A program made the translations under genes and the position numbers. A stretch of 64,000 bases of DNA, from NCBI GenBank assembly GCA_963682025.1, contig OY821520.1, positions 185,158,746 through 185,222,745 on the forward strand, written 5' to 3'. Positions 1 to 11,583 of the stretch are shown in pieces. The first letter of the stretch is position 1. The number at the start of each line of letters is the position of its first letter. The notes below the pieces were generated by a model. That model searched no databases. It worked only from the letters and a program-made list of their open reading frames with translations, and had not been told where the DNA came from. Source of the stretch: Cordilura impudica (taxonomy: Eukaryota > Arthropoda > Insecta > Diptera > Scathophagidae).

Positions 1-1
1 T

Positions 2-154
2 ATGCTACCGATAGGAGACCTATCTGAAGAAGCGCAAGAAAAAAGGAACAAAGACTACAGATTCTTTCGCGAGCACAACACAACCTTTATTGAATTAGAC
101 GAAGAGGCTAAACAACTTCTAGAAGATGAAGAAATTTTTACTAAAATTGGTTGA
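2..154 (+). CDS. C-terminal tail of a transposon-like protein (partial, runs off left edge)
   Basis: The frame is open from the window edge and encodes about 50 residues ending in TGA at 152-154. It contains LPIGDLSEEAQEKRNKDYRF, then an acidic tail. From memory this resembles the C-terminal end of large uncharacterised, repeated invertebrate proteins thought to be transposases (pattern LPIG-x-SEEAQEARNK-x-YR). The start lies outside the window, so the first Met at position 2 is probably internal. No catalytic residue is visible here. The A+T-rich tract that follows could be the non-coding end of the same element. The family call is from recall only. Confidence 0.4.
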   Translation: MLPIGDLSEEAQEKRNKDYRFFREHNTTFIELDEEAKQLLEDEEIFTKIG

Positions 155-835
155 TTTAAAGTACTTTTTCATTACACTAACAACAAGTTACACTTTTTTT
201 ATATAGCTAAAAAATTTTTTTGATTTAAAAATTTATATATTTTGTAAATTTACAATAAAAATTGTTATATTTCATAAATTTACCATAAAAATTGATATAG
301 AAATATTTAAAAAGGCAATAAAAAAAATTTAACTAAAGCAAAAACATACGAGTTTTTCATTGAAACTTCTCTATCTTGAACCAATACAAGGTTACTTTTA
401 CGTTCGCTGCTTAATAAATTATATTTTAACTCGGGATCTTTCAAAAAAAAAAAAACAACAACCTTTGGCCCTTGTGCACATTAGGACTAAAAAGTTTACG
501 GGGGCCAAAGTTTGGCATTTTCTGAAAAAATTTACTTAAAAAATTGTTAAAAAGTATTAGTTGTAAAATGAACTGAAAAAATAAGACATTATATTAAAAA
601 AAAACTTTTTTTTACCTTTTAACACTTCACTTTTGTACTAAAATTCAACTACAAATGAAAATGTATTTTAAACCCTCCGTAACTTTTTTTTCGATAATTA
701 CGTTTTATAGCAAAACTTAAAGGCTAAAGTCTCACCTATCAAACAAAAAAAAACCGCGTATCAAAATTCCAATCCAATCAAAAGTTATAGATTTTTGACC
801 GCCTTCTCGTCAAATGGTCCACTGTGCGCCGGCCT
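155..835. other. A+T-rich non-coding stretch, possibly the end of the left-edge element
   Basis: No coding frame. It holds homopolymer runs and a less A+T-rich block near 790-832 (CCGCCTTCTCGTCAAATGG, then CACTGTGCGCC) that looks like a transposon terminus just before LINE sequence begins. No partner terminus is inside the window, so this is a guess. Confidence 0.25.
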
Positions 836-1654
836 GGTTGTTTGCAGATTGTTGCCAATATAGATTTTTTATACATCTAATTTCCTTTCCATTTATTCCT
901 ATCGATGTTAGCATCTCCATGAGTTTGTCATGTTGAACCGTATCAAAAGCTTTCTCATAGTCAACAAATCATAAAAATACGTCTTTCTGTACATTTCGGC
1001 AGTTTTGTATTAATATTTGGATACTTAATAGCGCTTCTCGGGTACCCATTCCTTCCTTAAAACCGAATTGCGTTTCTCCCATATATTTCTCGCATTTTGG
1101 ATAGATCTTTCTATATATTATTCTTAAAAGTACTTTTAAAACATGGCACATCAAACTAATTAATCTATATTCATTGCAGTTCCGCGCATTATTCTTTTTG
1201 GGTTGCGTAATAAATGTTGATTTAATCCAGTCGTGTGGATATTGTCCTGTGTCGTAAAATGATTGAAAAGTTTCGCAAGTATTTGGTTATTATTTTCATC
1301 TATTAATTTCAAAACATCGGAGAGTATCACTTTTGGGCCTGTTGCTTTTCCGTCCTACATTGCCTTGATTGCAGAATCTATTTCATCCTTGGTGATTGGC
1401 GTTTCGGTTAGATCGAACTCAACAGTGTTATTATAAGCTGACCCTTCATCATCTGTAAATTGTGTTTTTACATATTCTTGCCAAACACGTTTTTTCTCAG
1501 TTATTTTGAATATAGCTTTGTTAGTTTCATCAAATGAAACTCCTGGTGATGTCCTGCGATATAATCCAGATGCTTCATTTAATTTTTTGTGAAGATTGAA
1601 GTCATCTTGTAAGCTTTGCAATCTTTCGATTTCCCCAGGATTTTCAATTACCAA
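836..1654 (-). pseudogene. Non-LTR retrotransposon (LINE) ORF2 fragment
   Basis: Two minus-strand segments read in order as part of a LINE polyprotein. Codons from 1654 down to 1355 give a linker ending TPITKDEIDSAIKAM, typical of the segment between endonuclease and reverse transcriptase. Codons from 1154 down to 969 give FGFKEGMGTREALLSIQIL followed by NVQKDVFL, the fingers region before the first catalytic Asp motif. The frame changes between the segments, and a stop falls where the catalytic motif should begin, though words after it (YEKAFDTVQHD-like) can still be read in 900-970. The fragment lacks both the 5' part and the YxDD box, so it is dead. The insect endonuclease-RT style is clear; the exact clade is not. 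Confidence 0.7.
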
Positions 1655-2372
1655 ATAGGTATTAAGAAAATAAATTTAATTTTTAAAACAATTAAAAGCA
1701 GAAATTTTATTTTAAAAAAATATATGTACACAAAATGTAAACAATGAAATGGACAATTTTTCCGTTGATCTTTGCTTTGGGTATTAAATTTTTCTCAATG
1801 GAAAAACATTCGCACCAGTCTGGTTATGCTTATGTATACTCACTGCGTCTTTACAATTCAAAAAAAAAAAAAAAACAGCCAAATATAACATTCACAGTTG
1901 TTTATACTTATGTTATGAAAATTTTAGCTTTAAATCTAATTTCAATATGTTCTTAAATATGATTCATTGAATTTATTTTTATCTCTTGCATAACCTTAAT
2001 TCCTCATAAAATACAAAAAAAAAAACTTAGTTTGATTAAACATTTATACAAACATGAATTCACCATATGTTATGCTCTAAAATTCTCATCTAAAAACGAT
2101 TATTGACATCTCAAGACTCCAGACAATTTGCCCACTGGCTGTAATGTTAATTAATTTCTCAATAAATGTCAAAGAATACACTGCAAAAATATATAAAGTT
2201 CCTAATAAACAAAAATATTGAAATTTTTTTTGAAATAAAAAATCTTGTTTTCTAAATCTAATAACTATAATTGTATAGATTTGAATATGTTGAATTATTA
2301 TAATTTATATAACAAACATTTCTTTCTGTGTATTTTTGCTTGTATCAAATATCTAACTAAGGAGTTCAGGGT
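1655..2372. other. A+T-rich stretch with no recognisable gene
   Basis: Poly-A runs (for example 1860-1875) and short random frames only. Nothing recognised. Confidence 0.5.
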
Positions 2373-3141
2373 TTTTGTACCCTGTATCACTATGTTCTGA
2401 GGGTATAATGAGTTTGTGCTGATGTTTGTAACTACCAAAAATATTTCATATAAACCCAACTTTTATTATACCGATCGGCGTATATACACTTTCTGTCTGA
2501 CCGTCTGTCTTTCTGTGTATTAATGTAAACATTGTAATCAACAGGTCGCAAATATAAATATATTTTGTTTGGGGCATAAGCTTTTGTTGGTCATAGGACG
2601 ATCGCTGTTGTAATTGCTGAAAGTTTGTCCATTTTCAGACCTACCCCATACAAATAACCTCTATGAGATCGACTTAAATTGCCGTAAGGTCCAAATTATC
2701 ATAGAGATCTCGGTCAAAGTTGGTTTATGTTTGTTTATTGCACCCGTTAATCAGTACTCGAAAAATAAACTATAGAACACCATTTTAATTTCAAGTCCCC
2801 ATATGGAGCTGAGGACCATGATATTAACATAAAACTGTAAAAAATATTGATAGATCTTTCTTACATTTGGTTAGTATATATAGTATATATTTCTGAGTAA
2901 AAAGTGACTTTACTAAATAATATAATGACCGGTACATTTTTGATCTAGTCCCCATAAAAAAATATAGTCCGATATGAAGCTTTTCATGTCTGCAGAACAT
3001 AAATTAATAACAATGCCACTCATTCTTCTGCTTTATATCCAATCATGACTACACCAAATTTGGATCTGAGACCAATTTTCGACACCCATCGTATAGGGTA
3101 TCGTATAGTCGATCTAAGCCGACTATAATTTTCTTACTAGG
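2373..3141 (+). repeat. Mini-me/DINE-like dispersed repeat, copy A
   Basis: First of about 14 copies of a family whose full copies are about 770-790 bp. In this orientation a copy opens with TATACCCTATACCACTATGT, carries a GTCC/GTCT tetranucleotide tract about 150 bp in, and closes with a near-palindrome (TAGTCGGTCTAGACCGACTA) then TAATTTTCTTACTTG. A GTCY tract plus terminal hairpin is what is known of the fly mini-me/DINE-1 (Helentron-associated) repeats; assignment here is by that resemblance. Copy A is old: its start reads GTACCCTGTATCACTATG and its GTCY tract is short. Confidence 0.75.
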
Positions 3142-4487
3142 TTTTTGTTGTTTTTGTTTTGTTCAGTGAATTCGTCATTTAACATTGGAATCAATTGGAT
3201 TTTTATTCCACTGCGGCTGTGGTTGTAGTTGTTGTTGTCGTTTCTTGTTTTTATTGTCAAACGACAAGATCACGATTATTTTCAGAAATATTGACAATTC
3301 AAGTGAAATAAAGCGTAGAAAATCAACACCAAACACAAATACCCCAACACTTGGCGATGGTGTCGTGTATCGCCACAAAACATTAAACGGCAGCCAAAAG
3401 ATATTTCAGATATTGGCATCGAGGAGAACAAGAAAAAAATCACCGTCTGCCTTAACACAGCTAATACTGCAAACCTAAGAATGAAGAGAAAAAATGGCAG
3501 AATTAATAAAACAATGATATATTGAAACAACAACATCAATATCCAGTGGCACATTCGAAGCACATGATCATACAATAGATTTCCGTTCGTAGGGGGTTCT
3601 TAAGTGTTAAGCCAAGTGATTTTTGTGGCGCATGCCAAACATCAATAAGCGATCTAAACACATTAGAGTAAAGTGACATCATGTACATACAGAATGCTAT
3701 AGTTAGCCCTGGCATTCGAAAGAATTATGACTTTTTGACTGCGGGCTATTAATGCAAAAAAGCAAAAACTTATAAACGAAATATTAACGAAAACATAGAT
3801 GAATGTGAAATCAATTTTTCTTTTATATGGAGGCGTTTTGTAGCGATTGATCACTGGCACCGTATTGGACCTAATTTGCTTGGTAATTAGTTTCAACAGT
3901 GATTTATCATCACATCAACTATATCTCACGACATGATTGGCAACTGGAATAGCAAACAATACACTCTTAAAATATTTAGAAACAAAATCCTGACTCTAAT
4001 TTTCATTAAAAAAAAATTATACTCGGTCAGCTTTACAAATATAAAGATGGCGAAGTGAATTTTTTTTGGCAATTAATGAGCATTTGAAATATCTCCTGTG
4101 TGGACTTAATATTATACAACTTTCAGGTTTTATGAGATTTTATTTTTCAGGCTAGTTATGGTCAATTAAATAATAAGATGATAATAAAAATAACAATTCA
4201 AATTATTTCATCCTTTTCACTCGACGTTTCGTTGACGGTTTTTCAACTTCTTCTGGAGTGTGAACTTTATTGATTTGATTTTATTACATTGTCAAGTATT
4301 TCTTAAATTTGTATAAAAAACTGGACATCACGACACAAAATTTTAATAAATGTAATAAATAATTACAACTTAAATAAATCACTGTTTAACCTAACAACTA
4401 GTATCACAGAATGTTTCAGGTTTCATTGCAATTAAATTGAAATATTCTTATTCGAAATTTTAAATAAAGTTTGCAACACATGAACTC
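3142..4487. other. No gene recognised; slightly G+C-richer patch at 3180-3660
   Basis: Overlapping open frames of about 97 codons occur on both strands of 3185-3575, but neither has a domain or credible codon bias. The patch could be an untranslated or unique region. The rest is ordinary A+T-rich DNA. Confidence 0.4.
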
Positions 4488-4776
4488 AAGGTGCCCTTAC
4501 ACGACAGGTATTTTGCATGTGACATGTCATTTTTTCGATTTATAATTTTTTCGTTCACACGTACTTGTGCAATATTTCTGTTTTTTGGTAACAAAAATCA
4601 GCTGCAGTCATGTTGTGACAGCTGGAAATCTAGCATGTTCTAATAGTGTATCAACTGACACAATACGTGTATTTTACAGAAGCAATTTAACAACGAAGCG
4701 ATTTGATATGTAAGCATTGTGCAGTTGGAAAAAGTGGCATCTCAGCTGACAAATACATGTCATTTAAGGCCACCTT
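4488..4776. mobile_element. Candidate MITE with imperfect AAGGTG ends
   Basis: The left end AAGGTGCCCTTAC (4488-4500) faces a right end whose complement is AAGGTGGCCTTAA. The interior has further self-complementary words (GACATGTCA; ACATGTCA) and no coding frame. The right end is followed by TTAA and the left is preceded by TCAA, so a TTAA duplication with one mutation is possible but not shown. Confidence 0.35.
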
Positions 4777-5390
4777 AAATAGTGGATTGACTGTAACGTC
4801 TCTTAAACCCTGCTAATGGAAAAAAATGCATAAAAATCTGAAGGTTTTTGTTGTTGTTTATCAAAAACTAAATTCAATTAACATTATCATAACAAGTTTA
4901 TTGTTTACTAACTTAATACAATTTAAATTAAAAATGATAAATGAAAGTTTACACGCGATTATGATTTAGATTCTTTTTAATAAAAGTATACAGTGTAGTA
5001 CAGATTTGTTATTATTTTTGGGTCAGGGTAGTAATTGCATTAATATTTTGACTTATTATAATAATTATTAATAAGATGTTATTTAGTCATTTGCAAAAAA
5101 AGCTAAGCCGTAAAATCTCCAAAATAATATTGTTAATTACATTAAAATGCGGCTTTTGTGGATACCTAACAAAGCAAAAGGCGCGTTTTTTGATATATCC
5201 CCAGTGATATGATAATAAATGTGTTGTTTTTCGGCTTTATTTATGGTGTCGTTACTGGGTCGCAAGCAGGGATGCCAATGTTTGAAACAGTTTAAAATTA
5301 AAAATGGAAAAATTTCAACTAAAAATATGTTTAAAAGACAACGTCAAAAATATTTCCTTTCAATTCATTTAAAACTAGCTTGTTAAAATT
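4777..5390. other. A+T-rich stretch with no recognisable gene
   Basis: No frame of interest. Nothing recognised. Confidence 0.5.
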
Positions 5391-5393
5391 TAA

Positions 5394-5953
5394 TGCTGCC
5401 TACACACCAGGCAACGGTTGCTTCAATGTGTTGTAGCAACGTGTTTTGTTTGTTGACTACACACGTGGTAACGAGTGCCGCAACCTCATTACTGTGTGTA
5501 GCTGTGGTACAGAAATGACACAAGCGGAAGAAAAGTATAATTAAATTTTTTATTATATTTTTAATTGTTCGTATGCTTTTTTTTAGATTTTTATTTTTAT
5601 ATTTTTCACAAGTTACGTCCCATAGCTCTCTCAAATTTTTATATTCGTTAATAAAGTTAACATAATTTTCATTATTCTCAATAGCCATTTTCTTGTTTTC
5701 CTGCTTTCCGCTTAACATTACTTCGCACGAACCTTCCTTTTCGCTTGTTTTCGACGATCTGAAGAAGTAAATGCAGTAAACAATGATACACACGTAGCAA
5801 CCAACCAATCAACCCAAAATATCACAACTTTTTGATATTTCTGGCAACGGTTGATACAACACGAAAATCAATGGGCAACAGAGCTACACACCAGGCAACA
5901 GTTGATTCAACATGGCTGTGTTGAAGCAACCGTTGCCTGGTGTGTAGGCAGCA
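5394..5953. mobile_element. PIF/Harbinger-type MITE with perfect 33-bp terminal inverted repeats
   Basis: The first 33 bp (5394-5426, beginning TGCTGCCTACACACCAGGCA) are matched exactly, inverted, by the last 33 bp (5921-5953). TAA stands directly outside both ends (5391-5393 and 5954-5956), fitting the 3-bp TWA duplication known for PIF/Harbinger. A third inverted copy of the terminal words lies at about 5884-5910, so the right end can fold into a hairpin. The interior carries a MADF-like relic (listed separately). The element is 560 bp and cannot move by itself. Confidence 0.75.
5575..5670 (-). pseudogene. MADF-like DNA-binding domain relic inside the Harbinger-type element
   Basis: Minus-strand frame 5808-5383 (141 codons) includes INEYKNLRELWDVTCEKYKN followed by KNLKKS. 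This has the MADF layout: I-x-x-Y/V..., L-W, then YKN-x-x-x+. MADF or Myb-like proteins are known second genes of PIF/Harbinger elements, so the placement between Harbinger-type ends is coherent. The frame starts in non-homologous sequence and runs out through the left terminal repeat, so it is unlikely to be a functional protein. The match is by eye. Confidence 0.5.
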
Positions 5954-5970
5954 TAAAAGTTTAATGTAAA

Positions 5971-7675
5971 CTAGCAGATTCCAGCGCTCGAAATTCGAGT
6001 GCAATTTCTAGGCAGCTATATTTTTCAATTTAGCCAATTCACAAACCAATACTTTTATTGTTTATTATTATTGTGAATGAAGATAATAAACTCATTAACA
6101 AACACATTAACAAATTTTCATACAAATGTCCGCGGAATCATACAATATCAAAAGAGAGACACTTTCACTTGTCGTTGATGATTGTATGAGGGAAAAAAGT
6201 TACTCATTGTCGCCGACGACCATATGATCGACAATATGCTCCACCATACTGTCGTTGGCAACAATATAAGAGACACATTCACTCAGACAAGCTTCGCGCA
6301 GAGAGAGCTTTCGCGCATACTATCGTGAACGACAGTATGACGGACACTGCCCACAATAAAGTAACAACCAGGCATTTTCATTTTTAAAATTCTATATTTA
6401 TTTAAATTTCACATTTATACAAAAAATTTAAAAAAATAATAACAAAATAAGCGACAAAAATAATTCACTAGTTTTAAAAATAACTTAAATAAGAATGATA
6501 ATATAAAACTTTTAATATTTTGTTACAATTTTCTTCCGATAAGCGTTTCATTGCACCAACCTGAAATAAAAAAATGCAGTTAAATACTTTTAAATGCAAT
6601 AGCCTCATAAATTTACTTACAATCTACATTCATTCTTCAGAGGCTCAATCTTCTTCCAACTTTATTAAACTGCCATCCATCTCTATCGGGGATAATGTCT
6701 GCGTTCTAATAATCCTATATTTCAACTTTAAATTTTTTTATCACTTTAAACACCTTATCTGCTTGGATTTTTGGAAAGCAACTGCATGATATTGTATTTT
6801 CTAGTTGCTTTGTTTTGTCTTGTAGCCGCTATTAGGTCCCGTTATTTTTCTTTTTTTTGTACATGCAAAGATATAGAGGAAGTACATGAACAACTTGAAG
6901 ACATTGTCGCTTATGCTGTTTTTAACGGTATTCAATATACGACCATCTTGAAGACGTAGTCGTTATCATGTCGCTAACGGAGTTCGACTAATGACAATTT
7001 CGCCACGATGTCGCTCATCTTGACGGCAACAGATCTGTACTCGACAAAACCTGATTTTGTAACATAATTTATCATCAATAAAATTTTATACACGACCTTA
7101 TAAGTTATTTGTCAGCCAGGTGGTCGTTAACTAAATTTTTTATTAAATCTCTGCACGAGCATCTCATAGACATTGTCGTTTAACTTGTCGCTAACAAAGT
7201 TCAACGCACGACAAGTACAAGACGTTGGCACCCATATTGTCGTCAACGGACCTTGATACACGACAATATAGATATTTGTCGTTGAATTTGTCCTTAACGA
7301 GATGTGTTACACGACCATCTGAGTTATTTGTCTCCCAGCTGGACGTCAACGACAATATCCATTATATCGTCGTTATAGAAAACTTCATCGACAATTGTCG
7401 TGCGTGAATATTTATAAAATGTCTTAAAGGAATCGTTAAAGACAATGTCATCTCCGACGATTTTGCCAACTGGGATGTATAATTTTATGTATGTGTTAGT
7501 AGCAACTTTAAATGCAATTTACTCAAAATAAAAGAAAAAAATTAAAAATCTGTAAATCTTCAAAACGGTTAAAAAGAAATACCTTTCGAATAATATACGT
7601 TTGGTCAAAATCGGGATAAACCGTTGGACCAAAACATGGGTCACAACAAATCGCCTAGCCTATTAATATTATAGA
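5971..7675 (-). mobile_element. Helitron-like non-autonomous element, copy 1 (split by an insertion)
   Basis: Read on the minus strand the element starts TCTATAATATTAATAGGC (from 7675) and ends with a small hairpin (CTCGAATTTCGAG) about 12 bases before a terminal CTAG (5974-5971). The 5' flank is A and the 3' flank is T. A 5' TC, a 3' hairpin plus CTRR, and insertion between A and T with no duplication are the known Helitron hallmarks. Copies 2-4 are 360-380 bp with the same ends; this one is 1705 bp because foreign sequence interrupts it at about 6119-7476. Confidence 0.75.
6119..7476. mobile_element. Unclassified GTCG/CGAC-rich insertion inside Helitron-like copy 1
   Basis: Helitron-like copies 2-4 are continuous where this 1.36-kb block sits. 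The block is dense in TTGTCG, GTCGTT, CGACAA and GTTAACG words in both orientations, concentrated at 6160-6350 and 6890-7465, around a more ordinary A+T-rich middle. No credible coding frame and no clear terminal inverted repeat were found. The scattered short motif resembles the subterminal binding-site clusters of non-autonomous DNA transposons, but no superfamily is assignable. Confidence 0.5.
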
Positions 7676-8524
7676 TATATCTTAATTAAATTTTTGTTAA
7701 GTTAATTATGTTTTTTCATATTCAGTCTGACCACCTCCAAAATATTTTAAATTCCTAAGGTTTTATTTTGTAACTGATATTAAATAATTTAATATTCTCA
7801 TGAATGGATTGATTAATTGACATATATTAATTATTCAAAATACAATATTAGCTTTTGATGATTTCTGTTTTATTATGTTAGCAAAAAATTTGATAGTGGT
7901 TAAAAATATCTATATCCAACAGACAGATTGCCCTACCTCTCAAAATTTATTGAAACCATTAAAGTGTGACAGCTACTTAACTGAGGATTTATAAAAAGTT
8001 TTGATCTCTGACTCCCGAAGTATGACATCTGGAAAAGTGAAAAGTTTTAAAGTGTTATTTAAAATTGAAATTTTTAACGTTTTGGAAAAACAAAACTTTA
8101 ATAAAGTTAATTTATTAAAAATATTTGGGCCCAACTTTGCTAAGATCATTGAATACAATTATACAATTTTTCGTTAACAGTTTGTTGTTCCAACGAAAGG
8201 TTTGCAGTACAAATGTTGTTTTCCGGAAAAATATTTATTTTAACTTTTAGAATAGTTATTCTGAACAAATTAATGTACTTAACTAATTTAACTACATTCC
8301 AAGTTTTTCTAACAGAACTTTATCAAAAAATATTCTTATTCATTAATTTAATCTTCCTTCTTAAAATATTTGTATAAATTCAATTTTATTTCAATTCAAA
8401 TTATGTACATATATACATACATACATATATATGTATGGATATGAATTTGAATGATGGCGTATTCAAAATGGGATATTTATAAACATTGTAGCCTTTATTA
8501 TATAAAACAAAATAATATTAAACC
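7676..8524. other. A+T-rich stretch with no recognisable gene
   Basis: Contains a TA/CA-type simple repeat at about 8400-8445. Nothing else recognised. Confidence 0.5.
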
Positions 8525-8650
8525 AGTAAGAGTGTTCAATTTGGCTGTACCGAATGTGTGATACCCTCCTCAACAGACAAAAATGCTAGAGTTCACATTA
8601 TCATGGTTAGATTTTTTCAAATGATGTTTAAAATTAATAAGATAATTAAC
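8525..8650 (-). repeat. Second dispersed repeat family (ATACCCTC type), fragment 1
   Basis: Contains AGTAAGAGTGTTCAATTTGG, then GATACCCTCCTC, then a TCATGGTTAGATTTTTT segment leading into TTTAAAATTAATAA. The last part aligns directly with 24743-24800. The opening resembles the AAGTAAGAG...TATACCCTCC ends of DINE-type repeats in flies. Confidence 0.45.
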
Positions 8651-8758
8651 AAAAATTTTGGTATTTTCGTGCTTTTTTAATTCAAAAAAGTTGTTAAATG
8701 CAATGAGTGAGCATAAATGTAAACACATATAATTAGATTTTGATTTCTTGGTTTATTA

Positions 8759-8835
8759 GCGATGCATACACATTTTTCTCTTGTTGTTGATTTTTTTTTT
8801 CACATGTACAACAAACAAAAATGTGTATGCATCGC
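8759..8835. repeat. 77-bp perfect-arm hairpin
   Basis: GCGATGCATACACATTTTT (8759-8777) is repeated exactly in inverted form at 8817-8835, and the arms continue imperfectly inward (TTGTTGTTG facing CAACAAAC). The loop is mostly T. It could be a tiny foldback element or a transcribed hairpin. Confidence 0.6.
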
Positions 8836-9289
8836 TGATACAAATCTGTATGCACATGTTTTGTTACGTACAAACATTTTTCACTATTTTTATTTTTTTA
8901 TATGAAATTTTATCAGAGCATTATTACTATTACACTATAAAAGTAATTTTCAGTGGAATACAAAATATTTTAAATTTATTTATTAATATAATTTTAATGA
9001 TCGAGTTTCACTTCAAATTCATGTCAAATTCGTAATGTGGACTGTGAATAAGATACAATGTTATTTATTTATTTATTTTACTTATATTTTTCTGACCACT
9101 CCGCACTCAGCTTTTACCTAGTTTCCTTCACTAAGTTGTATTTATGGCTTTAGAGGCATTCCGCCAATTTCTTTGAAAATTTTTTATGTCATTGGCAGTC
9201 TGTTTACTCTTCTTGAAATTAGTTTTTATGAGATCCCAATATCTTTAAATTAGCCGACATTGTAGAACGTTTTGCTGAGTTGATGTATT
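8836..9289. other. A+T-rich stretch with no recognisable gene
   Basis: ATTT tetranucleotide run at about 9062-9080. Nothing else recognised. Confidence 0.5.
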
Positions 9290-9850
9290 TTTTTTAAAAT
9301 CAAATTAATTATTATTTTGCCGTAACAAATTTAAAGTTATGCCAATAGTAATAAGCTGAAGCCAAATCAATGCAACATAGAGTGGGTCCATTAGGAATAA
9401 ATGTCTTTTTTAAGCAATCTTCACTGTGCACTTTGGCATTAATTGTTCCTGTGCATATAAATAAATATGACTTTTTGCCGCAGAGACAAATATCCTAACA
9501 GGTTATAAAAGGCCAATAGAAATTTCCAAATCTGAAAATATTTCTCCTTCAACAGCAGTATAATATTGAGTACCAGGAAGCGTGCGGAAGAGTTTTCTGA
9601 TGTACGTTACGTCATCCATAAAAGCAGCAATTTTTCTTTCATTTTCTTTTGCTTTTCTGAGATTTTGATACCTTTTATTTTCACGGGCTTTTAAGGTATT
9701 CCGTCAACATCTCTGGTGGGCTTACCTTTGTTTTCGGTAATAACTAAAACAAAATTCTTTTCTAAATTCTTACTTCGCGCTTCATTTTTGTTGCTGTTCC
9801 TAGCCTACTCGATATAAGGTTTCAAAGTGTCGTTTCTTGCCATTTTCAAT
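9290..9850 (-). pseudogene. maT/Tc1-mariner transposase relic
   Basis: On the minus strand, frame-shifted segments read in order: a basic stretch, then MDDVTYIRKLFRTLPGTQYY (MDD is where the first catalytic Asp sits), then GTINAKVHSEDCLKK, then DLASAYYYWHNFKFV (the FWPDLASxHY region of the second Asp). This order and wording match maT-type mariner transposases. Several residues are missing between CLKK and DLAS, the upstream frame has an early stop after a MARNDTLKPYIE-like start, and the third catalytic region is absent. The protein is dead. The match is from family recall. Confidence 0.6.
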
Positions 9851-11471
9851 TCATTTGCAATAAAATGTACTGGTCGGTTTGGATTTTGCTTCCATTTGTC
9901 AGCAATTTATTTTTACATTCGAATTCGTAAATTTTGCTCAAAAACAATTACTAAAAACAGCTAAACTGTAAACTAAACACAATGTTAACATGTTACTGAA
10001 TATTTTGCTTTAAAAACGTTAATTTCCATAAATTTCCCCATATCCTGGTTTGAAATTTACGAACTTGATATGAAACATATCATATCACAACTTATAGTGT
10101 CCTGATTCCGAAACACTTGTTATTACAGGAATCATACACAGACTTTCTCGGTAAAATTGGATTTATGACTTTGTGTCTTCTGGGATTTTTTATAAAAAAT
10201 TAGTAACGGTTGCAGCTGTTTCCAAAAATATCGTAAGTCATTTTTGATATAATACTTATAGTGGGTCCTAGATTTAGTAGTAAATTAATATATTCTGGCC
10301 TTGAGAAAACATTTTTGACGCTTATCTACAAATGCCGTAGCCCGGAGTCTAAAGTTTTATTTCATACAAATTTTAAATTAATTTTTTTTTTATTTTTTTT
10401 AATTTAAAAACGATTAATTATTAGTCTTTAGATCAAGTGTTAAATAAAATTTAAAATATTTTTTAAATTTCTATTTCAACTTTCTTTCAACTAACTACCA
10501 TGTTGGCATCCCTGTTGACTTTACGTAAATTTATTTAAAGGTGTGCCTCAGAGCGAGTTTTTGATATATGGATTAACTTTAATCATAAGTTAACAATAGC
10601 TTAAAATTGTTACACATTTTTGGGTTGTGGTTAATGTGGTATGTATATTGCTGCCGCTAAAATACTACTTAGTAACACTATCAATATATAAACTAAAGAG
10701 ATAAAGAACAATTTCAAAACAACTTTTTTTTAACTGCATTGAATTATTTGCTTTAAATCTATTATTAAATAAAAATTATTGAAAAATATTTAGGAAACGC
10801 TCGTCATTTCGTTTATATTCTTTGTGAAAATTGCAAACCTTACCATATTAACATACAAATTTTTAGTTTAAACGACATTAAATTTGTTTTCGGATTAACT
10901 AATCTGATTATTAATTGGAGCTTAACTAATATCTGAAAAACTAGCTCGTAATGTCTTAATAAATGTCTTAGCAAATGGTAACAGATTTATTTTAATCAAC
11001 AATGCTTCCTTTATATAGTAATATTGGCTTAAATTACTGTATTTACTAACTAATTTAGTTTAAAACCTTTTAGTTTTTTTTTTGATTAGTTAACGTGAAA
11101 TAATCACTAATCTTTTTTAATAAAATAAAATTTTGAACGAATATTCGGTAGCTAAACAAATAATCGAATAATTTCAATAGAAGCAGTTTCATCCCTTATC
11201 CATATAATATAAAATAATGTATAATAAACGTTTGTAAATATTATAAATCCACCTCTGCATAGAAAATCAAATGTAGGCATTTCACCTCAAAAGGTGAATT
11301 TGAAAAAACAAAGAGGCTTTATGCGTATATTTGTTAATGATTAAATATTAAACTCACCTCTTACCAAAAAACATCCATTCTTAGTATGTGTTTCTTTCCA
11401 TCGTTTACTTAACATGTGTGTTAGTTAATATCACAAGAAAATTTGTCTGAAAATGAAACATGTCTCCAGTA
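9851..11471. other. A+T-rich stretch with no recognisable gene
   Basis: No supported coding frame or repeat structure. A word like TTGGCATCCCTGTTG at 10503 resembles generic transposon ends but has no partner. Confidence 0.5.
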
Positions 11472-11543
11472 GCCGTGATCGTCTAGTGGTTAGGACCCTA
11501 CGTTGTGGCCGTAGTAACCCAGGTTCGAATCCTGGTCACGGCA
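11472..11543 (+). tRNA. tRNA-His (anticodon GTG)
   Basis: A 72-nt cloverleaf: acceptor stem GCCGTGA pairs with TCACGGC, the discriminator base is A, the anticodon stem is CTACG/CGTAG with loop TTGTGGC, and the T-arm is CAGG-TTCGAAT-CCTG. The anticodon GTG reads the histidine codons CAC and CAU. The T-arm GGTTCGAATCC is a good internal B box, so the gene should be transcribed by RNA polymerase III from internal promoters. CCA is not encoded, as expected for eukaryotes, and the extra 5' G of mature tRNA-His is added after transcription. There is no intron. It stands alone among repeats and looks intact. Confidence 0.96.
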
Positions 11544-11576
11544 ATGTTGAAATAACATTGTCACGGAGGAGATATC

Positions 11577-11583
11577 TTTTTTT
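11577..11583 (+). terminator. Poly-T run, probable Pol III terminator for tRNA-His
   Basis: Seven consecutive T residues lie 33 bases after the tRNA's 3' end; no longer T-run intervenes. Runs of four or more T terminate RNA polymerase III. Confidence 0.6.

Noticed and set aside
3185..3575. Overlapping 97-codon frames on both strands
   Set aside because: No recognisable domain, unusual residue mix (Cys and Ile runs), and both strands open equally, as expected by chance.
5822..6004. 60-codon minus-strand frame with words similar to those in the Harbinger-type element
   Set aside because: Its similarity to the neighbouring frame comes from the terminal inverted repeat being read as protein.
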